Shown piece by piece: positions 55,424 through 64,000 of a DNA stretch of 64,000 nucleotides. Under the pieces are notes generated by a model. That model was not told the origin of the DNA and searched no databases. It saw only the letters and a program-made list of their open reading frames with translations. The translations under genes were made by a program, and so were the position numbers. Within the stretch, counting starts at the first letter, position 1. The number at the start of each line of letters is the position of its first letter. The stretch is from positions 20,883,505 through 20,947,504 of the forward strand of contig CM055274.1 in the NCBI GenBank assembly GCA_029237695.1. Direction: 5' to 3'. The DNA is from Conchocele bisecta. Lineage: Eukaryota > Mollusca > Bivalvia > Lucinida > Thyasiridae.

Positions 55424-55793
55424 CAGTGAAAACTCTCTAAACCTGACACCCTGGGTACCACCCAATGTGTCAGGTTTAGAGAGGTTCCACTGTAAAACTA
55501 ACCCAGCGGATTTGAAGCTAACACACCATTTGCACAGCACACGAACATGTTTGCAGTATGCATATTTCAACAATTACAGATAACCCTCTCTAAACCAGAC
55601 ACCATGGGAACCGCCCCGGGTGTCCGGTTAAGAGAGGTTTCGCTATAAAACCGGCCCAGCGGATTTGAAACTATCACACTGTTTGCACAGCCCACGAACA
55701 CGTTTGCATACTCCTGTATTAAAGTGAAACCTCTCTAAACCGGACACCCTGGGGACCTCCCAGGGTGTCCGGTTTATAGAGGTTACACTGCAA
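55424..55793. mobile_element. three Pal-K MITEs in tandem spacing
   Basis: Copies at about 55,424-55,494, 55,574-55,648 and 55,721-55,793. They are separated by related linkers (AACCCAGCGGATTTGAA, ACTAACACACTGTTTG-type, CACGAACATGTTTGCA). A ~150-bp unit containing the MITE has been amplified and has then diverged. Confidence 0.8.
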
Positions 55794-56188
55794 CACCAAC
55801 CCAGCTGATTGAACACTAACACACTGTTTGAATTGAACAGTGAGAAATAAGCACTGGTAATAGGCATACTGTGATTGATGCTGGCCCGTCAATTATGGAG
55901 TCGTTCGTATAATGGAATGATGCGGGTAATGCTATCACCTATATCGGCGAGTAATAAAGGTCGCCGAGATAAATTGGATCTCTGTCCTATAGACTGATGC
56001 GTTCTCTCCAACGGCGAACCAATTTCAATACGTATTCCACCATTATACAAGGCAAGCCTCAATACAAAACTAATTGTGAGAGTTTTCGTGTGAGGAAATT
56101 GGTATTATCCATAATAGTTGGTATTATCGGTTAGTGTAGTCGCAGATCCATGTCGAAGTTTCATTCCGAAAAATGCATGGCCCCAATG
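55794..56188. other. gene-free stretch
   Basis: Nothing recognised. Confidence 0.4.
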
Positions 56189-56636
56189 GTTTGCTTACCA
56201 TTACTAAGCACCGGACACTGCTAACCAAGCAATAATTCCAGCACAAAAATATTTACACAATTCCCTAACATTTGATTGGCCCGTAGCAAGTGTCTGTCCA
56301 AAATTGATATCCCAATAAACTCCCACGACGAACTACTTTCCGTAACCGTGAGGCGCAGTTAAAATAATTCTTAAGAAAACGGAAAATAAACACATTTTCG
56401 CGATGAATTTATTTCAAATGCTGGAATTATAAGGAATGAATGGCATTTTTGTGGAATTTATCGGGATATAAACTTGGAAAAGTCGCGGGAATACTGGACG
56501 AGGCCTTCCGGCCTTCGTCCAGTATTCCCGCGACTTTTCCAAGTTTATACCCCGATAAATTCCACAAAAAGGCCATTCATTCCTATAACAGTTTGCTTAC
56601 CATTACTAGGCACCGGACACTGCTAACCAAGCAATA
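56189..56636 (-). mobile_element. Pal-B element flanked by 46-bp direct repeats
   Basis: The element is complete (tail then palindrome, about 56,231-56,590). GTTTGCTTACCATTACTA and CACCGGACACTGCTAACC occur immediately left (56,189-56,234) and right (56,591-56,636), with one mismatch in 46 bp. Confidence 0.85.
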
Positions 56637-57192
56637 TGAACTGAATACTAGATGCGATTGTAAATTGTGATTGCTTCAAATGAATGCGATTGTGTTGCGC
56701 TTGTTGAGAATATCGTGTACCGCTTCAAATGAACGTTATAATTTCAGGATCTCATACCAATATAAATCTGATTAAATGATGTTGAAAGTTAACGAATATT
56801 ACAAAGCTATTTTGCAAAGTAGCTCCACATTTGCTTTTAAAGTCCCGCAAATTTTCATCGGTTTACATCTCAAAAACAGCAATTTCCGGCAATAATCAGA
56901 AATGAATCAATGACAATTGATCCGATGCGAATTGTATTGTATGCTACTTGTATGACTGCTGTTACTACATGGGGAAGTAGCGTCTCTGTAATCCAGATGG
57001 TCCATTTCTATAGACCACCTCAATAGATCGTAATTCTACCATTGACTACAGTTTTGTGACATTTGATGAGACACAATACTGAACGTTTTGGACGCTGATG
57101 TCAAATTCCTGCATAATTATAACCATTAAAATGACATTAAGGTCAGTCGTGAACATGTGAAAAAATACAGAATATACACTGTTGCTTTGTAG

Positions 57193-57422
57193 GTGCACAT
57201 GCGTATGAAATGAGATACGATGGCAAAAAAAATATATGGAAATCGAGTGACCCATTTGATCATTTTGATACACCAAAACCAGCATCTGTCCACAATGAAA
57301 ATAAAAGGCAAGATAATTTGGAAACTAAATCTGACATACACTGTACGGGTAGGGTAGGGAACATAAAATTGCTGAGGACGGACAATCCATGTCTGGCAAA
57401 TCACCTAGCAGTTTGGCATTAG
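57193..57422 (+). CDS. possible terminal exon, unrecognised protein
   Basis: After TTGCTTTGTAG| an open frame in phase 1 runs 76 codons to TAG: AHAYEMRYDGKKNIWKSSDP, FDHFDTPKPASVHNENK, and later CTGRVGNIKLL and CLANHLAVWH. Composition is protein-like and the stretch is repeat-free. The phase would also fit exon 2 at 41,827, so it could be an alternative last exon of that gene or part of another. No AATAAA lies close by; Pal-E begins 50 bp downstream. Confidence 0.3.
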
Positions 57423-57471
57423 GACACACACTTTCGATCAAGTGTTTATGCTTTTGTATGTTATCACCACG

Positions 57472-57709
57472 GCCGTTTCACTAAACTTTGTACGACTAAA
57501 ATGTTCGTAAGTGCAAAATTATGATAGTCTGTAGATTTCACAGTAACAGTGTTTTCTTGTAAACAATTATTGGATTTACATTTATTGAGAATAGGCTGCA
57601 TATGCAGCCTATGCTCAATAAATGTAAATTCATCAATTGAAATTTCCAGACGATCTTAAATTTGCACTGACGAACATTTTAGTCGTACGAAGTTTAGTGA
57701 AACGGGCCC
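57472..57709. mobile_element. Pal-E element
   Basis: GGCCGTTTCACTAAACTTTG (left), tip AGGCTGCATATGCAGCCT, and GTTTAGTGAAACGGGCCCC (right). Confidence 0.85.
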
Positions 57710-59106
57710 CAGGTACTTACCAAACAACACAAACAAAATCTTCGTTTATACTCATATTTTCTTTGCAATACTTTCAAGTAGCTGTCAAGCATGTGTTAAC
57801 TTAACAAGTCGTCATCTGCATTATACATATTGTAAACCTCGACGCAGGTGTTCTTTCATAATTCAGACACCAAATGCACTTAGCGTGTGCTTAGTTCTAT
57901 TTGCTAAAAAGCGTAAGTCATCATTTACGAACTCACACCAATTACCGGGCGAGAGATCTGTGAAATACTTCCTCTAGTGTTTTACTGCAGTCAGTTGTTG
58001 TCTGTGCTTCGCATTTTGTTTTTGTTTTGCTTTTTTGGCCGGAAAGCTAAAAGCATCTCTACATGATGGCGAAAACAGTGTTTAAGTTTGATTGCAGTAA
58101 TAATAAAGGTGCTAAAACACCTTTTCACCGGTATACATATATAGTCGATTGAAGTAGTGTTTGGTAGTGTGCTAAATGGTTAATCTCCATTCAATGCACT
58201 TCACACACCCGATTGTATTGAAATTCCTTATATACGGAATTTCAATACAAGCGTGTGTGCAGTTTCGGTAGTTGGTGATAACTTGGACCAAAGGCGATTT
58301 GAAGTCTTATTTTGATATCGAACTAGTATTAGATTGCTTTAAACCTTTGTGTTTGATTTAAACTTCATTTGGTTTCGTTTAATCGCTTCAGATATTAACA
58401 AATTATGGTTTATGTGGTGAACGTATATCATTATGCTCGTATCGCCAATCGTTCAGTTATAAAACCGGCTTCACATGCTTTACAGTTTGTTCGTTCTCCA
58501 TACTAGACATTTGTCGTCCGAATATCAAACACCACAATCAGGTACGATGTTTCACTATAACGTTACGTGTCATCTACATGCACATACATACTATCAGTGG
58601 CAGAGTTTTCATGCAATAATTTGCATACACTATGCATCGTAGAAACATGGTTTTCATGGAAATCGTTCACGTCTCTTCAATTGACTTTAGTGACAAGACG
58701 CAAACCGCGGTTTAATACCAGTTGATAAACATGCTTTTAAGCAGGCCCGTATATCATGCCTAAAGCCAATATAAGACGCGAGATCTAAGTAGGAATATTG
58801 ACACAAGTTAAGGGACCCGGAATGATTGCGTGCATGTATGGTATGGATGTGTGTGTCTTTCCTTTGTGCACATCTTATATTTGATTAACATTAAGCGGCG
58901 GCATATTGTTGTCAGTGCAAATTAAAATGTTATTCAAGTTATAAATATGTCCTTCCTATCTCAATATTTACATTTAGTTTGATAAAGACAAAGACAAGAC
59001 ATGACACATAATACATGCACTTACACTTTAAAGGCTTACTCATAAATGTATATGAGACAAGTCATGTGATTTTGTAGATATGTGATTATTCATGAAAAAT
59101 ATTGAC
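57710..59106. other. gene-free stretch
   Basis: Mostly unique-looking DNA. A 17-bp-arm hairpin (TTGTATTGAAATTCC and inverse, 58,212-58,250) is the only structure. A 29-codon frame at 58,065 is too short to support. Confidence 0.35.
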
Positions 59107-59236
59107 ATAAACTGTGATATTTTCTGTAAATGGGGTCTGAGTTCGACGAAATGATATTCCGTAATACGGTATTTGCGCTGAACATTTTGTCAAGTTTCAG
59201 CGTCATTTACGGAAAATATCGTAAATGTTGTCGTGA
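59107..59236. mobile_element. Pal-N palindrome
   Basis: AACTGTGATATTTTCTGTAA (left), ATTTACGGAAAATATCGTAA (right), with interior TCGACGAAATG-type arms. Confidence 0.75.
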
Positions 59237-59370
59237 GATATCGCACATCACATGTCTCAAATGTTTATTATATACTATTTAGGTATCTATAGTTGCCATT
59301 GTAATAGTTATGCTATGTATACCTTTTTCCTGGTGATTGCATGTTCATGATGTTTCATCTGTACCTGAAT

Positions 59371-59443
59371 AACAGTGGAATCAATCTAAACCGGACACCC
59401 TGTGAACCTCCCAGGGTGTCCAGGTTAGAGAGGTTCCTCTGTA
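59371..59443. mobile_element. Pal-K MITE
   Basis: ACAGTGGAATCAATCTAAAC (left); TAGAGAGGTTCCTCTGTA (right). Confidence 0.75.
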
Positions 59444-59476
59444 GCTTTATGCACATTGATCATTTTTCCGTAACTG

Positions 59477-59834
59477 ATATAGGAATGAATGGCCTTTTTG
59501 TGGAATTTATCGGGGTATGAACTTGGAAAAGTCGCCGGAATACTGGACGAAGGCCGGAAGGCCTCGTCCAGTATTCACGCGACTTTTCAAAGTTTATATC
59601 CCCGATAAATTCCACAAAAAGGCCATTCATTCCTTATAATTCCAGCATTTGAAATAAATTAATCAAGAAAATATGTTTATTTTCCGTTTTCTTAAGAATT
59701 ATTTTAACTGCGCCTCACGGTTACGGACAGTAGTTCGGCGTGGGAGTTTACTTAGATATAAACTTTGGACAGAGTCTTGCTACGGGCCAATCAAATGTTA
59801 GGGAATCGTGTAAATAGTTTTGTTCTGGAATTAT
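59477..59834 (+). mobile_element. Pal-B element, complete
   Basis: Palindrome meeting at GGCCGGAAGGCCTCGTCC, then tail to TTTTGTTCTGGAATTATT. Confidence 0.85.
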
Positions 59835-59900
59835 TGTCTAATATATAATCGACAGTATCAGATCTGCACAGAAATTTCCGTCTAATTTCTGGGTCATAAT

Positions 59901-60093
59901 TCAGAGCTCCAGTTAAGCTGCGTAATTTGACCAACTTGGGGTGAAATTTTGTTATTTCTTCATCAAAAATGCCAAGTTGGGAGTCCTTTAGAATCGTCTC
60001 ATTGAGACGATTCTAAAGCACTCCCAACTTGCTATTTTTGATGCAGAAATAAGAAATTTACCTCCAAATTACTCACCTTAACTGGAGCTCTGG
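59901..60093. mobile_element. Pal-L fold-back element
   Basis: AGAGCTCCAGTTAAGCTGCG (left), tip CGTCTCATTGAGACG, CTTAACTGGAGCTCT (right). Confidence 0.85.
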
Positions 60094-60414
60094 ACTCATT
60101 TACGGGAAATATGGGTGATTTTCTAAGAACATATTCTGGCACTTTGTCTCAAGGCACGATACCGTCTTGCATCTGTCTCCATCGTCCAACATTAGCTTCT
60201 CATGCACATAATCTTCGTCCATAATCTTCCCTTCATTAGCGTTTAATGATGTACAGATTCGTGATGATTAGGATTGCGGTCAATTCTGTCGTTGACCCCT
60301 GCTTGACATTGGGAGCATCTGGCTTTTCTTGGCCATCATGTCGCTAATTAGTGTACATGTAGCTATCACCAACCATCTCTGTGTCGTCTGTAGATAGGAA
60401 CATATGGTGTGCCG

Positions 60415-60621
60415 TTTTGGACTTTAGTACAATTTTGTGATATCACCTATTTTAATCAGAATGGGTGATATCACCTATCCGAATGTGTGATATCACCCAT
60501 TTGAATCTGAATGGTTGATATCACCTATTCGAATGCATGATATCAGGCAGTCCAATGGTTGATATCACTCACTCGACTAAGTGATACTTTTGATATCACA
60601 AAATTGTATTAAAGTCCAAAA
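60415..60621. mobile_element. 207-bp element, 32-bp TIRs around TGATATCACC repeats
   Basis: TTTTGGACTTTAGTACAATT (left) is inverted at the right as AATTGTATTAAAGTCCAAAA. The inside is a tandem of about seven TGATATCACC palindromes spaced 20-30 bp, with GAATNNG linkers. Confidence 0.8.
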
Positions 60622-61149
60622 AATGCACTTCATAGGAAAATGTCCTGTATTCAATTGACAGTTAGTGAGCAGCCAGTGTATGTTATTCGTGTCCAATGGC
60701 ATGAAACTTACTTCGCAATGAAGTGAAGGCAATGCAATATGTTGTCGTGGTTACTGATATAATTATAATTAATAGTCCGGCGTTGTGTAATTCGTATTTT
60801 TAAACAATGGTGTGTGTCTGCCTGAAGGTTGTTTCTGTGCATATGTACATGTATGTGTGTCTTTAGCCGGCATATCCATATGGCGGGTATAAGCCGGATA
60901 TTAATATAACGACCACGGACCATGACTCTAGGGTCCAACACGTATGTCCATTAGCCACACGAAGGTGTTAATGTGGACATAATTTCCGGGCGCATCTAAT
61001 GGAAGAAAGTGAATTTTAGTAGCTGCCGACTATACATGTATGCATTGGCAAATGTTATCATTTACATTACATAGACAATGTTAAATGTTCAATTTACCCG
61101 CTTGTGCTACACTTTGAGCGGACTCGAGTCTATATCAAGACATCTGGGT
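60622..61149. other. gene-free stretch
   Basis: Nothing recognised. Confidence 0.4.
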
Positions 61150-61392
61150 AGCCGTTTCACTAAACATCGTACGACTAAAATGCTCGTAAGTGCAATATTA
61201 TAACAGTCTGTACATTTCACATTAACAATGTTTTCTTGTAAACATTTATTGGATTTACATTTATTGAGCATAGGCTGCATATGCAGCCTATGCTCAATAA
61301 ATGTAAATCTATAAATTGAAATTTCTAGACGATCCTAAATTTGCACTTACGAACATTTTAGTCGTAATAAGTTTAGTGAAACGGGCTCCAGG
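61150..61392. mobile_element. Pal-E element
   Basis: GTAGCCGTTTCACTAAACAT (left), tip AGGCTGCATATGCAGCCT, GTTTAGTGAAACGGGCTCC (right). Confidence 0.85.
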
Positions 61393-61480
61393 TAATCCGA
61401 ATTTTGTAAATACTCATGTGAATGTAGTAGTACGGCCATAGTAGGATAATCGAACATTTGTACTGCCTTGCGGTACAAGC

Positions 61481-61552
61481 CGGCTTTTATAGCGACGTGG
61501 TAGAATGTTCGTCTCTCACACAGGCGGCCTGGGTTCGACCCCAGCTGCCGAC
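61481..61552 (+). pseudogene. tRNA-Val(CAC)-like sequence, degenerate
   Basis: Box A-like TAGCGACGTGG, anticodon arm CGTCT-CTCACAC-AGGCG with CAC, and box B GGGTTCGACC are readable. The 5' acceptor CGGCTTTT pairs with the 3' GCCG for only four bases and the T loop is one base short. It is probably a tRNA pseudogene or the head of a tRNA-derived SINE. Confidence 0.5.
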
Positions 61553-62082
61553 ACGATATGTTTCACTTTATACACATTCCCCTCCTACTACAGGTATATG
61601 TAGCCTTAATGTCTCGGATTAGTCAATTACAAGCCGTCCCGACGAGTAGTTATCAGAAAATACCATAATGGTACATGAATATGAATTCTGACCTGTATGG
61701 CTTAAAAAGGATTTGTTTTCTAACAATGAACATATCTAGCTTTGCGAGACTAAGTTCAAACATATTACTTGACATATTTGGAAAGGAGTTTCTATATAGT
61801 TATCGTATGTACATGTAGCAATAAATTCAACGGGAGATAACTAGCTACGATCCCCAATTTGGAGACTGTTGATATTCCTACCGGAGCATTCACCATCATT
61901 TTCGTTTATCGAGTACGAGTACAAAAACGAACTTAGCCCACCAGTGACATCTAAGCAACGTCAATATCACCGTATTTAACCATTTCACCATTAAATAACT
62001 TGAACAGACACTCCTTGATGCATTTTCAGATGATTTCATTTATAAGAAGGGTGTCAAGTTTGTACAAAACCTGAAGACATGC
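61553..62082. other. gene-free stretch
   Basis: Nothing recognised. Confidence 0.4.
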
Positions 62083-62146
62083 ACAAATAGTGCAGATCCT
62101 GATGAGACGGCTCGTTTCGAGCCGTCTCATCTGGATCTACCCTGTT
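62083..62146. repeat. hairpin, GATGAGACGGCTCG arms
   Basis: CAGATCCTGATGAGACGGCT and its inverse AGCCGTCTCATCTGGATCT meet at CGTTTCG. Related to 8,850-8,906. Confidence 0.7.
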
Positions 62147-62605
62147 TGTAACAATTATAACAGAGGTATGTAGTGTTGAAAGGTTAAACGACATGCAACC
62201 GATGTTACATGACATTGTTTTCCCGTGTTTCTGACAATGCCGTTCAAACAAATCAGAAACCTGGACGGCACCATGCCCCCACTGTTTAAACAGTAAAACA
62301 CTAATGTCTATAGTACAATAAAAATAAACAATCAGCGGAAATGTTGGTTCATTCAATTCCCAGCACCCAGCGGACGCACATTATTGACGTCTATAGCACT
62401 TATGTGCCCGCTTAGATGTATCGTTTGACTCGCGAATTGCGTTTTATCCCGTCAACACAGTGCGTATGTGCTGTGAAACACGGTGCCGTGAAACATTTTT
62501 GATATCCTGTCAATTCGACCTACTCACTGCGTATGAATATGTGGGGTTGCTGGGGTTATTTCTTTGCATTTTAAAGCCATGTGTATGTGTTGACGGGATA
62601 AATAG

Positions 62606-62925
62606 AATAGTAGGTTAGTGCCGTGAATGGAAAAAATATCTGGCGCGGCACGGAAACGGGATGTGCTCGGCAGAACCTCGCCCATCCCGTTTCCTGAGCC
62701 TTGCCAGATATTTTTCCCATTCACGGCACTAACCTACTATTCTCTATCTATGTTCCTTATTTCTGAACCAAAGTATATGTTGTGACCACGCATTTGAACC
62801 GTCTCGGCGAGACGGTTCAAATGGTGGTCACTACATATACTTCTGATGAGAAATAAAGAAATTCCTGAGCCTTGCCAGATATTTTTTCCCATTCACGGCA
62901 CTAACCTACTATTCTCTATCCATGA
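62606..62925. mobile_element. Pal-G element with nested Pal-P-like palindrome
   Basis: TAGAATAGTAGGTTAGTGCC begins an outer palindrome (GCACGGAAACGGGATG and inverse) that ends CACTAACCTACTATTCTC. A Pal-P-like palindrome (turning at CGTCTCGGCGAGACG, 62,800-62,814) follows. Then comes a second copy of CCTGAGCCTTGCCAGATATT and the Pal-G end. Confidence 0.75.
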
Positions 62926-63006
62926 TTGCTCTCCGTGAGTTTCCGAGTTGAGAGTTCCCCCGCTATGGGACATGCAGACAGTGTATGCACATGCTATAAT
63001 TAAATT

Positions 63007-63220
63007 ACAGTGAAACCTCTCTAAATCGGACACCATGGGAGGTCCCCAGTGTGCCGGCTTAGAGAGGGTTCACTGTAAATCAGACATTTGATCATAGTGA
63101 GCCATAGTTGTGTGCATGCGATCACGAACAGGCATTTTCACCTGAGATAAATGACCAAGAAACTCATCAAAACATGATCACATATGTTTTCTTGGTGTCT
63201 GGTTTAGAGAGGTTACACTG
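63007..63220. mobile_element. Pal-K MITE plus half copy
   Basis: Full copy 63,007-63,077 (ACAGTGAAACCTCTCTAAAT), then a right half near 63,197 (GTGTCTGGTTTAGAGAGG). The layout and linker (ATGACCAAGAAACTCATC) match 44,938-45,155. Confidence 0.75.
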
Positions 63221-63275
63221 GACTAATGTTATGTTGATGGCCACGATAATCATTGTATAACCGTATGATACCGTG

Positions 63276-63492
63276 TGTGTGGCTGTGACTGGAGAAATGG
63301 GGCTCGTGGAACTTGTAGCCAGTGTATAGCTCCTTATCAAATAAAAAACTCCTGCATTGCTTCTTAGAATCATGGCGGGTGTTTCACTGATGGAACGGCA
63401 ACCAGTGACGAGTCTAATCTGACTGTGCGGATGCACTATCTGATCTGGATCTACAAACCCATACGCCCCACTTCTCCAGTCACAGCCACATA
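63276..63492. mobile_element. Pal-J MITE
   Basis: TGTGTGGCTGTGACTGGAGA (left), CTCCAGTCACAGCCACATA (right). Confidence 0.7.
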
Positions 63493-63559
63493 TCAAGATG
63501 TTTACTGCATATACTCTGCAGCCACCGCTCTACCTTGTCTCTCTATGGTAAATTCGTTA

Positions 63560-63659
63560 CAGTGCGGTCAGCGCGTAAGTGCACACACGAACAAACACGA
63601 CAGGTTGGAACCAACCTGTCGTGTTCGTTCGTGTGTGCACTTACACGCTGACCCCACTG
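63560..63659. mobile_element. Pal-A MITE, 100 bp
   Basis: CAGTGCGGTCAGCGCG to CCCCACTG with TA flanks. Here the tip reads TTGGAACCAA instead of TTGGTTCCAA, that is, inverted. Confidence 0.88.
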
Positions 63660-63701
63660 TATGTTATTGCCGACTCTTTCGTCGTCTTTGGATACATATA
63701 C

Positions 63702-63912
63702 AGTGGAACCTCTCTAAACCGGCCACAGATAAATGCTACTTGTGCTACATGTCGATAGTTTCCATTGTCCTTTACCTCCGAAGATCATGTCTGTTCATGA
63801 TCAGAAAGCACTAACGCGTGCCTTAAGGTAGTCAACTGTCTGTTTTACAGTGGAACGTCTCTAAAACGGACACCATGGGAACCATGCTGTCCGGTTTAGA
63901 GACGTTCCACTG
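63702..63912. mobile_element. Pal-K half and full MITE
   Basis: A left half at 63,702 (CAGTGGAACCTCTCTAAACC) stops at GGCCAC. A full copy follows at 63,848-63,912 (CAGTGGAACGTCTCTAAAAC ... GACGTTCCACTG). Confidence 0.75.
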
Positions 63913-64000
63913 TATTACCATTATGCATATCCACACCATGATTCTCTATGATAAATACGTTCAGCTTTTGGTTTTGCGGACTCTTTCATATGGAAGCGTC

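Noticed and set aside
56440..56670. Open frame of 76 codons across Pal-B (and similar frames at 2,021, 5,369, 33,774, 52,019)
   Set aside because: They read through a palindrome arm. Copies differ by frame and stop, and there is no domain. They are artefacts of the repeat.
58065..58151. 29-codon frame starting MMAKTVFKFDC
   Set aside because: Too short, with no splice partner or conservation evidence in the window.
61481..61552. Functional tRNA-Val(CAC)
   Set aside because: The acceptor stem pairs for only four bases and the T loop is short. Kept as a pseudogene or SINE head.

Overview
The window looks like nuclear DNA of an animal, most probably a mollusc and likely a bivalve. It is AT-rich and almost gene-empty. 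The one convincing RNA gene is a eukaryotic tRNA-Ile(UAU) with an intron at the canonical place, and split exons with GT/AG borders can be seen. Most of the sequence is short inverted-repeat transposons (MITE-like fold-back elements), decayed transposon genes and tandem repeats. The species placement is inference from overall style, not from a marker gene. Nearly all short open reading frames are accidental readings of palindromes and are not annotated.

Layout. 0-12 kb: a mosaic of palindromic MITEs plus a 546-bp tandem duplication. 12-15.5 kb: a decayed minus-strand fragment of a CXC-domain transposon gene (13.4-14.35 kb) and a 493-bp MITE with clean TTAA ends. 15.5-21.6 kb: a 6.1-kb satellite of a 38-bp unit with a 947-bp higher-order period. 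22-25 kb: nested MITEs. 25.17-32.29 kb: a 7.1-kb DNA transposon with ~130-bp terminal inverted repeats. It carries one decayed intronless gene (two zinc-binding segments, a conserved core, a PIN/FEN-like acidic nuclease region, a Tesmin/TSO1-like CXC tail). 32.59 kb: tRNA-Ile(UAU). 34.3-38.05 kb: a Ty3/Gypsy pol remnant between arrays of a GGCGGCCATTTTG motif that point opposite ways. 38.1-38.4 kb: a second, unrelated 38-bp tandem repeat. 38.7-47.6 kb: a candidate three-exon host gene for a small secreted, cysteine-containing protein with dibasic sites (TATA box, signal-peptide exon, three exons all joined in phase 1, stop, AATAAA), its introns full of MITEs. 47.6-64 kb: more MITEs, a 340-bp tandem duplication, one possible further exon (57.2 kb) and a degenerate tRNA-Val-like sequence.

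Fold-back families are named here: Pal-A (TA-flanked, CAGTGGGGTCAGCGTG ends), Pal-B (ATGAATGGCC palindrome plus ~200-bp tail ending in TTCCAGCAC), Pal-C (TTAA-flanked AGGTACATGCCC ends), Pal-D (CTGTCTGTTTCACG ends), Pal-E (CGTTTCACTAAAC ends), Pal-F (TTGTCGTCTGCTG), Pal-G (AGAATAGTAGGTTAGTGC), Pal-H (AAGGTGCATGATCACGTGG), Pal-J (GGCTGTGACTGGAGAAATGG), Pal-K (CAGTGAAACCTCTCTAAACC), Pal-L (AGAGCTCCAGATAAG), Pal-M (TACGGAGCCCCGC ends with GTTCCC units), Pal-N (CTGTGATATTTTCTGTAAATG), Pal-P (ACCACTCAGTTGAACCGTCTC). None of them encodes a protein that I can see, so they would need enzymes from elsewhere to move.
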